From: DASSFG01 sp035547915
GTDB taxonomy: Bacteria; Planctomycetota; Planctomycetia; Pirellulales; JAICIG01
Assembly (NCBI GenBank): GCA_035547915.1
Contig: DASZTS010000068.1
Span: 1 to 11,112, forward strand
DNA: 11,112 nt
Direction: 5' to 3'
Made by a program: the position numbers and the translations under genes. The notes beneath the pieces are model-generated. The model saw only the letters and a program-made list of their open reading frames with translations. It ran no database searches and was not told the origin of the DNA. Each line of letters opens with the position of its first letter. Positions within the stretch are counted from its first letter, which is position 1. This document shows positions 1 to 5,675 of the stretch, one piece after another.

Positions 1-87
1 CCATTTCCAGAACGTGCGCCATGCGCGGTCTCCATCAACGTCGGGGATGTTGATGAAAACCAACCGCGCACTGCGCTGCACGTAAAA

Positions 88-138
88 TGGCTGCTTTTGA
101 TTCCGACCACGCTGGCTGCTTTTAACTGGCCGCTGACA
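88..138. repeat. Short tandem terminal-type repeats, possible end of an IS21-like element
   Basis: TGGCTGCTTTT occurs at 88-98 and again, identically, at 113-123 (25-base period). A degenerate third copy, TGGCCGCTGACA, lies at 127-138. The last copy ends in CA, directly before the sequence that continues as integrase coding DNA. IS21-family elements are known to carry several short repeats inside each end and to finish with a terminal CA, so this may be one end of such an element inserted into the integrase gene. Bases 1-125 also stay open on the minus strand and in plus frame 1, but I recognise no transposase in so short a stretch. The repeats are seen directly; the IS21 assignment is inference. 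Confidence 0.4.
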
Positions 139-344
139 CCAAGCTCGAAGCAAAGCTCGGCAAGCGCTTCCAGCAGTACATGTTCAGGCACGGATTTATC
201 ACGCGGAAGCTGATCGGCGGCGTTGACTCGCACGTCGTCGCGGCGCTGAGTGGCCATAGCAGCACGAAGATGCTGGACGATACCTACAGCCATGTAGTCG
301 ACGACCACCGCTTCATGCTGGAGCAGGCGAAGCAGGGAGGCTAG
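126..344 (+). pseudogene. Tyrosine integrase, C-terminal remnant
   Basis: The frame is open after an in-frame TAA at 123-125 and ends at TAG 342-344. There is no start codon or ribosome binding site at its head. Recognisable protein starts near base 141 (KLEAKLGKRF). It contains the catalytic-domain box with the second arginine (YMFRHGFITRKL), the LSGHSSTKM box with the conserved histidine, and the nucleophile box DDTYSHV with its tyrosine, ending in LEQAKQGG. The first histidine of the usual HxLRH box is replaced by Tyr. The N-terminal SAM-like domain and the first half of the catalytic domain, including the first arginine and the lysine, are missing, so this is about 70 of the usual 300-400 residues. 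The 5' part was probably lost to the repeat-bearing sequence just upstream. It converges on the excisionase gene with a 4-base overlap of their 3' ends. Confidence 0.85.
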
Positions 345-562
345 AGCCTCAACCGACCGCTCTGAAGACGAGGGCCGCGGCGTCGCACAGGCGCCTGCGG
401 CTCTTTTTTTGTGCCTTCGACATACGCCTCAAGGTCTTCGGGCTTGATCCGCCAGCCGGGACAGCGGCGCCCGAGGAGCTTGCCCGACTCCAGTAACGAA
501 TAAACGGTGCTCTCCGAGCAGCGGAGGATTTCGGCGACCTCGGCCACGAGCAACAGCTTCAT
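341..562 (-). CDS. Excisionase-type helix-turn-helix DNA-binding protein
   Basis: A 73-aa protein. Residues 1-50 fit the winged-helix excisionase/HTH_17 family of MerR-like fold: LLLVAEVAEILRCSESTVYSLLESGKL is a helix-turn-helix, followed by the wing residues WRIKPEDLEAYV. The tail (51-73) is basic and proline-rich. Such proteins bind element ends as recombination directionality factors, or act as small transcription regulators. Position supports the first role, because the gene directly faces the integrase remnant. It is the last gene of the long minus-strand chain. Its ATG overlaps the stop of the 192-aa gene as ATGA (559-562), and GGAG lies 8 bases upstream within that gene. Excision would need an intact integrase elsewhere, since the adjacent one is truncated. 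Confidence 0.8.
   Translation of the reverse strand: MKLLLVAEVAEILRCSESTVYSLLESGKLLGRRCPGWRIKPEDLEAYVEGTKKEPQAPVRRRGPRLQSGRLRL
374..410 (+). terminator. Candidate Rho-independent terminator of the integrase
   Basis: GCCGCGGC at 374-381 can pair with GCCTGCGGC at 393-401, with one bulged T. An 11-base loop separates the arms, and TCTTTTTTT follows directly (402-410). It starts 30 bases after the plus-strand integrase stop, where a terminator would be expected. It lies inside the antisense strand of the excisionase coding region, where the T run encodes the lysine stretch TKKEP. Folding was done by eye only. Confidence 0.5.
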
Positions 563-1137
563 CGCTCGATCTCCGCACTTCTCTCAAGCTTGGCGTGCCG
601 CTCCCCCAACTCCGCCCGTAGGTCCGTCAGTTCCCTGCCAAGCTGCTCTTTTATGAGCAGGTCGAACTCCATCCCCCGCCCGCTTTCGATCTTTTGGTTG
701 ATCTCCCTCATTTCATGCTGGAGACACCAGTAGAGGAAGGTCACGTCCTCCCCAGGAAATTGTTTCAGCCCCTCCCTGCCATGCACCCTATAGACCGCTT
801 CGAGCTTATGGGCGTGTTCCTGCGCCGAATCCGTCGCTTGCTGGTGTTCTTTCATAGGCTCACGCGAGAGTTGGTCAAACTTTTCTTTTGTCAGGAATGC
901 CGCATTGTCCGGCAGACGCTCGCTGAATTCGGCGGGAATGTTGCCATTCCGCCACAGATTGGTCGTGCGGACTAATCGCCCATCATCGAATTCGATGTAA
1001 AACTCCTGCCCGTCATGTCCCCTGAAGCCGTGGAAAGTCTCATTTTCCGGCCTCAGCATGTATTGAACGCCTTCAATGCGCACTGACGAGGGATCATGGC
1101 TCAGCAGAATGCGGTCTAGCCAATACCTCTCTTGCAT
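559..1137 (-). CDS. Unrecognised 192-aa protein with C-terminal coiled-coil tendency
   Basis: I cannot assign a family. The N-terminal half (about residues 20-80) looks like a compact globular domain rich in aromatic and charged residues (QYMLRPENETFHGFRGHDG, then FYIEFDDGR and TTNLWRNGNIP). The rest, from about residue 90, is highly charged and helical. Its last 40 residues (LLIKEQLGRELTDLRAELGERHAKLERSAEIER) show heptad-like spacing suggesting a coiled coil. There is no signal peptide or membrane segment. ATG at 1137 has GAGGGCG just upstream. The start lies inside the 3' end of the preceding small gene (22-base overlap), and the stop overlaps the excisionase start. The gene is therefore part of the same transcription unit as the VirD4-like ATPase, and an accessory role in transfer or excision is inference only. 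Confidence 0.75.
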   Translation of the reverse strand: MQERYWLDRILLSHDPSSVRIEGVQYMLRPENETFHGFRGHDGQEFYIEFDDGRLVRTTNLWRNGNIPAEFSERLPDNAAFLTKEKFDQLSREPMKEHQQATDSAQEHAHKLEAVYRVHGREGLKQFPGEDVTFLYWCLQHEMREINQKIESGRGMEFDLLIKEQLGRELTDLRAELGERHAKLERSAEIER

Positions 1138-1307
1138 TCGCCCTCAAGCTCCCTCAGCCCCGCCAGCACGACCTCGAAAAACTCCCCCTCCGCTTCGGCT
1201 ACTTCCCATCCATAGAGCACAGGTTCCACGACCTGAACGAGCTGCCGCGCCATCCGTGACGCGGCTTCTCGAAGTTTTTCAGCATCCGCCGGTTCCATCG
1301 AAGTCAT
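1116..1307 (-). CDS. Small soluble protein, 60-63 aa, function unknown
   Basis: The protein is acidic and helical (EPADAEKLREAASRMARQ, then VVEPVLYGWEVAEAE and FFEVVLAGLRELEGE) with no membrane segment and no recognised domain. Two starts are possible. ATG at 1307 follows GGGGA with almost no spacing. ATG at 1298 (three codons in, giving 60 aa) has GGGGA at about 9 bases and is the better supported. The gene overlaps the 34-aa membrane peptide upstream and the 192-aa gene downstream (1116-1137). Such overlaps are unusual but match the compact style of this cluster. Confidence is moderate because the protein is short and nothing similar is recognised. Confidence 0.5.
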   Translation of the reverse strand: MTSMEPADAEKLREAASRMARQLVQVVEPVLYGWEVAEAEGEFFEVVLAGLRELEGECKRGIG

Positions 1308-1383
1308 TCCCCATTACGGATGCCGCTACAATCACGGCCGCATCAGCGACGACGAAAATGGCGAAAATCAACGCCAACATCAT
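1279..1383 (-). CDS. 34-aa single-span membrane peptide
   Basis: The peptide begins MMLALIFAIFVVADAA, followed by VIVAASVMG. That is one strongly hydrophobic helix interrupted by a single Asp, with a short polar tail ending DGTGGC. The start at 1383 has an excellent ribosome binding site (AAGGAGGGA directly upstream) and overlaps the stop of the preceding membrane-protein gene as ATGA (1380-1383). This start explains the frame better than the longer upstream extension of the same frame, which would run antisense-like through the neighbouring gene. The double Met start also occurs in the membrane gene at 4654. The function is unknown. Its place among other tiny membrane proteins suggests a subunit of the same assembly. 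Confidence 0.6.
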   Translation of the reverse strand: MMLALIFAIFVVADAAVIVAASVMGNDFDGTGGC

Positions 1384-1631
1384 TCCCTCCTTTCTCTGGC
1401 ACGAGTTGTTACGGGCCTTCGGTGACGAGATGCGGCCTGAACCGCATCGTTTCCCCCTTTGAAGTGCGTGAAATCCAAGAACAACGCAACAATCCCGAGC
1501 ACGATCCCGGCAAGGCAAATCTTTCGAGCTTGGCCTCCAGGCTTTGATCGCGGGTAAGACCAAAGGAAGTAAACGAAAGCCCCGGCGTGTATGGCGTAGA
1601 AAATCCAGATAAGGTCATCCACTGAGTGCAT
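1380..1631 (-). CDS. Small two-span membrane protein, 83 aa
   Basis: Two hydrophobic segments are visible: about residues 8-25 (IWIFYAIHAGAFVYFLW) and 38-54 (ICLAGIVLGIVALFLDF). They are joined by a short basic loop (RSKPGGQARK), and the protein ends in a strongly basic tail (RHRRPVTTRARERRE). By the positive-inside rule the loop and tail would tend to be cytoplasmic. ATG at 1631 has AGAGGTGA upstream, and only one base separates it from the TGA of the preceding gene (TGACATG). I recognise no family. It belongs to the series of small membrane proteins that accompanies the VirD4-like ATPase. Confidence 0.7.
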   Translation of the reverse strand: MHSVDDLIWIFYAIHAGAFVYFLWSYPRSKPGGQARKICLAGIVLGIVALFLDFTHFKGGNDAVQAASRHRRPVTTRARERRE

Positions 1632-1632
1632 G

Positions 1633-1851
1633 TCACCTCTCCAAGCCGATTTCGTTTTGCTGGGCAGGCACCATCTCGGCGGCCTGTTGCTTCAGGTCGT
1701 CGTAGGTCATCTGCGGCGTGTTGTTCATGGGCGTGCCCATCTCCGGCGCGTGTTCGTGGTGGTTAAAAAACACCTCATTCGCCGTCTGGCGAATATCCTT
1801 GACCATTTCACGAAACATCGCATCGAATTCACCGCCGAACGAACGATCCAT
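1633..1851 (-). CDS. 72-aa soluble protein, function unknown
   Basis: The start was chosen at ATG 1851, because TTGGAGGAATTT places a GGAGG site 6 bases ahead. An in-frame TTG at 1863 would add four residues but would consume that binding site. The protein is helical and charged (MDRSFGGEFDAMFREMVKD at the start), with a His-rich patch FFNHHEHAPEM and several methionines (MGTPMNNTPQM). There is no membrane segment. Asp, Glu, His and Met are enriched, which could suit metal binding, but no motif is clear. It is separated by 16 bases from the upstream membrane-protein gene and by 1 base from the downstream one, so it is part of the operon. Confidence 0.65.
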   Translation of the reverse strand: MDRSFGGEFDAMFREMVKDIRQTANEVFFNHHEHAPEMGTPMNNTPQMTYDDLKQQAAEMVPAQQNEIGLER

Positions 1852-1867
1852 AAATTCCTCCAAGGGT

Positions 1868-2428
1868 TTACAGGTGACGGGATAACTCCGCTAAATACTC
1901 GGCCTCGATCCTGGCGTCGCGTAAGGCTTGTGCTTTTCTCTGATAGGCATAGTTGATGGTGGATTCGACCATCCACATACAGACCGCCCCGCCGATGAAA
2001 AAGCCCCCTAACTGATCGTAGTCGCGGAACAGTGCGATTCCGGGTAGCAACACGATCAACGGCTCAAGCTTCTTTGCCCGCGCTTCGTCTTTGCAACGAA
2101 AGAGCCTCATTGCGACCGCAGGGACACCGTTATACCCACTATGCTGATACAGTCCCCGGCGCGTGTTGGCTGAGGTTTTAGCTCGAGCCAGAAGCAGGGC
2201 TATAATCCAGGCGACGAAGTACAGCCGCAGGATTGGTACTGACGCAGCCATGAGGAGCATCAGTATCATGGCGAAAACGCCGGTGAATCTCGGGAAGGCT
2301 TCTGGCCCAAAGTCACGCCTCAAAAAAGGCGTGAAGCCCGTGGCGTAGCCGGCTATAAACTCGTTGATTAGATTGACGGCACCCCTCGGCGAAATGCTAT
2401 CGCCCGGCCCCATTGGTTGTTGTGGCAT
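1868..2428 (-). CDS. Four-segment membrane protein, 186 aa, of the transfer-like cluster
   Basis: This is the largest membrane protein of the cluster after the ATPase. After a 45-residue polar N-terminus there are two adjacent hydrophobic segments (about 48-68, FAMILMLLMAASVPIL, and 69-83, YFVAWIIALLLA). A basic loop with RRGLYQHSGYNGVPAVAMRLF follows. Two weaker segments come next (about 121-136, LEPLIVLLPGIALF, and 139-158, GGFFIGGAVCMWMVES), then a charged helical tail. ATG at 2428 has AAAGG at 8 bases, and that site overlaps the stop region of the preceding gene (TAA at 2432). I recognise no family. Its size, topology and operon position next to a coupling-protein ATPase fit an inner-membrane partner of that ATPase, which is inference. 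Confidence 0.75.
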   Translation of the reverse strand: MPQQPMGPGDSISPRGAVNLINEFIAGYATGFTPFLRRDFGPEAFPRFTGVFAMILMLLMAASVPILRLYFVAWIIALLLARAKTSANTRRGLYQHSGYNGVPAVAMRLFRCKDEARAKKLEPLIVLLPGIALFRDYDQLGGFFIGGAVCMWMVESTINYAYQRKAQALRDARIEAEYLAELSRHL

Positions 2429-2431
2429 TGA

Positions 2432-2827
2432 TTAACCTTTCTTGCGGGGGGTAATATTTTCAAAACACGAGACGACGCCGACCGCCGAGTCGATGAGCAT
2501 TGTCCGAGCGACCCACGTCCGGTCATTGAGGTAGACGAGAAAGTATCTCATCAGCTCCTCGCATTGCTTCCGGGCATCCTTTCCCTCAGTTAGCTCGAAT
2601 GCCGTTCTGAAACACTGGTCGCAGTAGCAGTCTGGGCGTTTGTTCGGTTCCTTCACGCTGTCGATGTAACACTCGATGTCGCTGACAAATCGGATTATGG
2701 TTCTTGGCTCAATTGCGATCTCCGCAAGGCGGAGCGATTCACAGACGTTTGAAATGAGCACGGCGCACCCATCACGCCAGAATTCGTAGCCGCGCACCAG
2801 GTCTAGTAACTCGGGATTCTTTGGCAT
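2432..2827 (-). CDS. Cys-rich 131-aa protein, function unknown
   Basis: The start was set at ATG 2827 (MPKNPELLDLVRG), because AAAGGAG lies at the right distance and the ATPase stop (TAA at 2830) sits between them. The frame stays open further upstream, but only as antisense-like sequence within the ATPase gene. There are no membrane spans. A Cys cluster, CYCDQC at residues 67-72 with another Cys at 89 and others at 21, 29, 53 and 121, suggests zinc binding or structural disulfides. The remainder looks helical. It follows the VirD4-like gene directly, so it is translationally close to it and may be its soluble partner. No family was recognised. Confidence 0.75.
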   Translation of the reverse strand: MPKNPELLDLVRGYEFWRDGCAVLISNVCESLRLAEIAIEPRTIIRFVSDIECYIDSVKEPNKRPDCYCDQCFRTAFELTEGKDARKQCEELMRYFLVYLNDRTWVARTMLIDSAVGVVSCFENITPRKKG

Positions 2828-2829
2828 GG

Positions 2830-4364
2830 TTAACTCCTTTGATCGAAAGTGCAGAATCGCCAGTTGCCGCCGCCCGGAAAGGGCTCGCCGTTCTTGATGA
2901 CAATCGCATCGGCCTGGTAGCCGTTCTGTGGGCCTCCGGTACGAAGTGTCATGAAGACGTTGGGTTCGAGTACCGCTTCCCACTGATTGCTAAAGCTCGT
3001 GCTAATCTTCGGCGTGCCGAACATCTCCTCCCACGCGTCCTCGGCTGGCTGGAGGTTGCCGGAAATTTTCGTACGCTCCTCGCGCCCCAAAAGCTCGCTC
3101 GCATACCGAGCCGTATCCGCATCGCATGAATGAAAAACCTTGTGGCCGGCATTCCCGATCAGGGACAAGGCAAGACTGCGCGCGTTCTCCCCACGCATCG
3201 CCCCCATGATTGAGTGGATGGACTGCGTGAGCATGACCATGCATCCACGATGGGAGCGGCACTGAGCCAAAAAGTGCGAATCGTGCGAGTTGACGAACTG
3301 CTGAAACTCGTCGACCCAGATGACGACCGGCCCGTCACGGCCTTGGGCCTTCCGACGAAGGATCATTTTCTGCGTGGCGTACTTCCACACGGAATTGACG
3401 AACATCCCCGTATCGCCGTACTTCGAGGGCGGAGGTTGATCGCTATCCACCGGCCCCTGAGCATTTCCGCGGGTGACACATTGGTTTTGTCGGAACAGAG
3501 AACCCTTGCTAGGCCGGAATTCATGCAATGGAGCATGCCTAGCACGCCGGTGTTGATGCTGCTTTTTGTCTTATCCGCCATCGACGGCCACTCACGAAAT
3601 AGATACGCTGTGGCAATATCGAAGTCGTGCTGCTGGATCGGGGTTTTCGGGGCATCGAACGCCGCACGCATGCACTTGTCGTGAAAGCATCCCTGCCACT
3701 CGGGCGATGTAACCTGCTGAGGATTTTGCAGGGAAGTCATGATGAACTGCTGAATGTCCGAGATAGTGATCCTCTGCTTGGCAAGAAGGATGACTAGCAC
3801 GGCGTTGTAAATCAGCCGCTCGTTCTCCCGGTCCCAAAAATCGCCCATTTCACCGCCGCCCTTCGATTCGCGAGCGCGCAGCGTCTCGGCCGGTACCATC
3901 ACCCATCGCGTGAGATCGCGTGCGTCGGCGCCAAGACTTATGGCGAAATCAAGGTAGTTAAATCCCAGCTCGCCATCGGCATTAACGACGATCAAATCAT
4001 CCAGCCGGCCGGCCCTATCGAAGATCGCCCGTATCTCATCGATGTCCTCCGGCTTGCTGCATAACAGGAGCCCCCCGCTTGTCGGGAGTCGCACGATGGC
4101 CCGCATAAGCTGCCTGCCCGAGCCAGAAGTCTTCGCAGAGCCTGTAGCACCCAGGGCAAGGACGTTGGCCAGCAGATGACGCACGGTGAACCAGCAGCCC
4201 GGCACCCACTGCATGAGCGGGTAGTCGAGCGGATCGATAGGTGCCACAGGCTTTGACTTTCGCTTAAACAGCCGGCAAACAAGTGCCACCATCCCCACGA
4301 CCATGCCGAGCCCAACCAGCTCCTCCTGCGTCATGTTCTGGAAGTCCTCAATGAGCTGATTCAT
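2830..4364 (-). pseudogene. VirD4/TraG-type coupling ATPase, interrupted by one frameshift
   Basis: Type IV coupling proteins are hexameric inner-membrane ATPases that feed DNA-protein substrates to a secretion channel. The first part (4364 to about 3432, 311 residues) has a membrane segment at 17-32, a Walker A GATGSAKTSGSG at 72-83, GFNYLD, and FWDRENERLIYNA, typical of the VirD4/TraG/TraD family. The second part (about 3432 to 2830) has Walker B VVIWVDEFQQF. It also has the family's later segment, with MVMLTQSIHSI and FHSCDADTARYASELLG. At 3432 the frame slips: INL ends on a base that must also start PPSKYGDTGMF, as if one C were lost from CTCCGCCC. The joined product would be 511 aa, a normal length for a compact coupling protein. 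Walker A has Ala where Gly normally precedes the Lys. The ATG overlaps the preceding gene's stop as ATGA. A sequencing error is possible, in which case the gene is intact. Confidence 0.85.
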
Positions 4365-4654
4365 GCTCGCCGCCTCCGACGCGCCTTCTCGACCACCTCA
4401 ACGTCGATCACATCGTCGTCGGGCATCTCGAAACGCTGTCGAATAGACAACGAGCGGCCCGGTGGTTTTTGCTGCGGTCGATACCGCACTGCTTCCTGCG
4501 ATTGAGAACGTGAAATCATGTGGCGGTCGATCCACCCACACAGCGGGATGCCCCTTTTTTTGTTCAAGTAAATCGCTCCTCCCACGACGAACGCCATTGT
4601 CAACAATGTAATCAACGAAATGAACCGGACTGCGAAATACAGATTGTCCATCAT
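4361..4654 (-). CDS. Small membrane protein with IDVEV tail, 97 aa
   Basis: An N-terminal hydrophobic segment spans about residues 10-30 (FISLITLLTMAFVVGGAIYL). A basic cytoplasmic-type region follows with little hydrophobicity. The tail reads DDDVIDVEVVEKARRRRRA. The IDVEV core recurs near the end of two other membrane proteins of this cluster, encoded at 4694-4987 and 5187-5435 (as IDTEF). AGAGGT lies upstream of the double ATG at 4654. The stop overlaps the start of the VirD4-like ATPase as ATGA, so the two are likely translated together. A role as membrane adaptor of that ATPase is inference. Confidence 0.75.
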   Translation of the reverse strand: MMDNLYFAVRFISLITLLTMAFVVGGAIYLNKKRGIPLCGWIDRHMISRSQSQEAVRYRPQQKPPGRSLSIRQRFEMPDDDVIDVEVVEKARRRRRA

Positions 4655-4693
4655 GAGTTACCTCTTTGGTTAGGTTCTGGTCGTCATGCGATG

Positions 4694-4987
4694 TCATCGC
4701 TGGGGTCTTCGCCGCACGTTCAGGACCTCCACGTCAATCGGCTCGTCGTGGCGAGAAACGATGTCTCGCCCGTCATACCGACGATCGTCGAAATAGGGCC
4801 GCTCGTACCTGTCCTGAAAACGGTGGTCATTCGGGTACAACAGAGCGGCCTGGCTTCGGAAGTAATTCATCCCCCAAGCCACTACACTGGCGTCGATAAA
4901 ATCGCCCAGGAATGGAATGAGGTCAGGGAGAGCCACGAACAAGCCAACCCCGACCAGTACCAGTGTGTTTTTCGTTTCTTTGGTCAT
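4694..4987 (-). CDS. YkvA/DUF1232-like membrane protein with IDVEV tail, 97 aa
   Basis: Residues 10-45 carry VGVGLFVALPDLIPFLGDF, continuing IDASVVAWGMNYF. The LPDLIPFLGDFID pattern resembles the conserved DLIPdfiPvlGylDD core of YkvA (DUF1232) membrane proteins. The second half is hydrophilic, rich in Asp, Arg and Tyr (YERPYFDDRRYDGRD), and ends in DEPIDVEVLNVRRRPQR, parallel to the tail of the protein encoded next downstream. GAGGA lies 8 bases before ATG 4987. The gaps to its neighbours are 17 and 39 bases. YkvA proteins have no settled function, so the match suggests a fold rather than a job. Confidence 0.7.
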   Translation of the reverse strand: MTKETKNTLVLVGVGLFVALPDLIPFLGDFIDASVVAWGMNYFRSQAALLYPNDHRFQDRYERPYFDDRRYDGRDIVSRHDEPIDVEVLNVRRRPQR

Positions 4988-5004
4988 GACGTTTCCTCGA
5001 AAAG

Positions 5005-5190
5005 TTAAATGTTGGCCCCTACCTGACTCCTAACCCTCTCGTGCTCGATGCCCACCTGCCGCACGCGGAACATGCTGTAGGTGATAGCCGGCACGAGCAG
5101 CCACCACGGCACCTTGCCGAACACCATTGGCGACACGCAGGTCACCGCGATCAAAAAACACCCCGCCAGCCCGAAACAAATCGTCTTCAT
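5005..5190 (-). CDS. Small two-span membrane protein, 61 aa
   Basis: Two hydrophobic segments (FGLAGCFLIAVTCVSPMVF and PWWLLVPAITYSMF) are followed by a charged tail (RQVGIEHERVRSQ). The second segment begins KVPWWLLVP, matching RVPLIVMLP in the protein encoded just upstream. The spacing to the preceding hydrophobic run is also the same, which suggests the two are tandem paralogues. The ATG overlaps the upstream gene's stop as ATGA (5187-5190). The ribosome binding site is weak, so translation is probably coupled to that gene. The function is unknown. Confidence 0.7.
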   Translation of the reverse strand: MKTICFGLAGCFLIAVTCVSPMVFGKVPWWLLVPAITYSMFRVRQVGIEHERVRSQVGANI

Positions 5191-5435
5191 GAAATCATCT
5201 CGAACTCAGTATCAATGACATCCAACTCTTGCGGCTTAGCCAGCGCGATCTGTCTGGCCGCCGGCTGCATTTCCGGCGCTTTATTTTTGTGCTGCTCCCA
5301 CCAGCGCCAGGCAAAAAACACCAGTGTTGGCAGCATCACGATCAACGGCACTCGCTGGAGCACGGCGAGGCAGACCACGCACAGCACAATCAAGCTCGCG
5401 CCGATGATTCGGTAGATTTTCGGGTCGCCGTTCAT
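5187..5435 (-). CDS. Small two-span membrane protein with IDTEF tail, 82 aa
   Basis: Two membrane segments are visible: IIGASLIVLCVVCLAVL (about 10-27) and VPLIVMLPTLVFFAW (about 29-43). A 35-residue cytoplasmic-type tail follows, ending ELDVIDTEFEMIS. That end motif resembles the IDVEV tails of the proteins encoded at 4361-4654 and 4694-4987. The gene overlaps both neighbours by 4 bases (ATGA at 5432-5435 and 5187-5190). AAGG precedes the start. No family was recognised. It sits with the other small membrane proteins upstream of the VirD4-like ATPase. Confidence 0.7.
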   Translation of the reverse strand: MNGDPKIYRIIGASLIVLCVVCLAVLQRVPLIVMLPTLVFFAWRWWEQHKNKAPEMQPAARQIALAKPQELDVIDTEFEMIS

Positions 5436-5632
5436 GCTGCCTTACCCACTACTTCAGCTAAGACAGGATTGGCCGTTTTCTTCTTCTGCTGCCGCAGGAT
5501 GTAGATGAGGGCACCGACCACGATCGGAAGCGTGATGGCCCGCATGATCGGCGGTCCGATCACCAAAGCCGCGAAGGGAAAAACTGCGACGATCAACGGC
5601 CACCAGTCGTTCACAAACTGCTGAATGTCCAT
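5432..5632 (-). CDS. Small two-span membrane protein, 66 aa
   Basis: The start was set at ATG 5632 (MDIQQFVNDWWPLIV), because AAAGGAG lies 6 bases ahead. The frame is open further upstream, but that part overlaps the end of the ParB-like gene and reads as unstructured basic sequence. Residues 11-29 and 33-47 form two hydrophobic segments (WPLIVAVFPFAALVIGPP and ITLPIVVGALIYIL), followed by a basic tail QQKKK. It is the first of five consecutive small membrane proteins and begins 43 bases after the ParB-like gene's stop. The piece VVGALIYIL resembles VVGGAIYL in the protein encoded at 4361-4654. The function is unknown. Confidence 0.7.
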   Translation of the reverse strand: MDIQQFVNDWWPLIVAVFPFAALVIGPPIMRAITLPIVVGALIYILRQQKKKTANPVLAEVVGKAA

Positions 5633-5675
5633 GACGGACTCCTTTGAAAAATGCGAATGAGAAACGTCCCGACAC

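Noticed and set aside
2828..2983. Extended N-terminus of the 131-aa protein from 2983.
   Set aside because: The extra 52 residues overlap the ATPase gene and look like a shadow frame. ATG 2827 has a near-perfect AAAGGAG site.
3430..3528. ATG at 3528 as a true start for the second half of the coupling ATPase.
   Set aside because: The first 31 residues from it are out-of-frame readings of the ATPase (its own frame gives GRWIAINL there), and there is no ribosome binding site.
2833..5647. Ten-base repeat ACTCCTTTGA at 2833-2842 and 5638-5647.
   Set aside because: Both copies are the complement of strong ribosome binding sites (AAAGGAGT) before ATG starts, so translation signals explain the identity.
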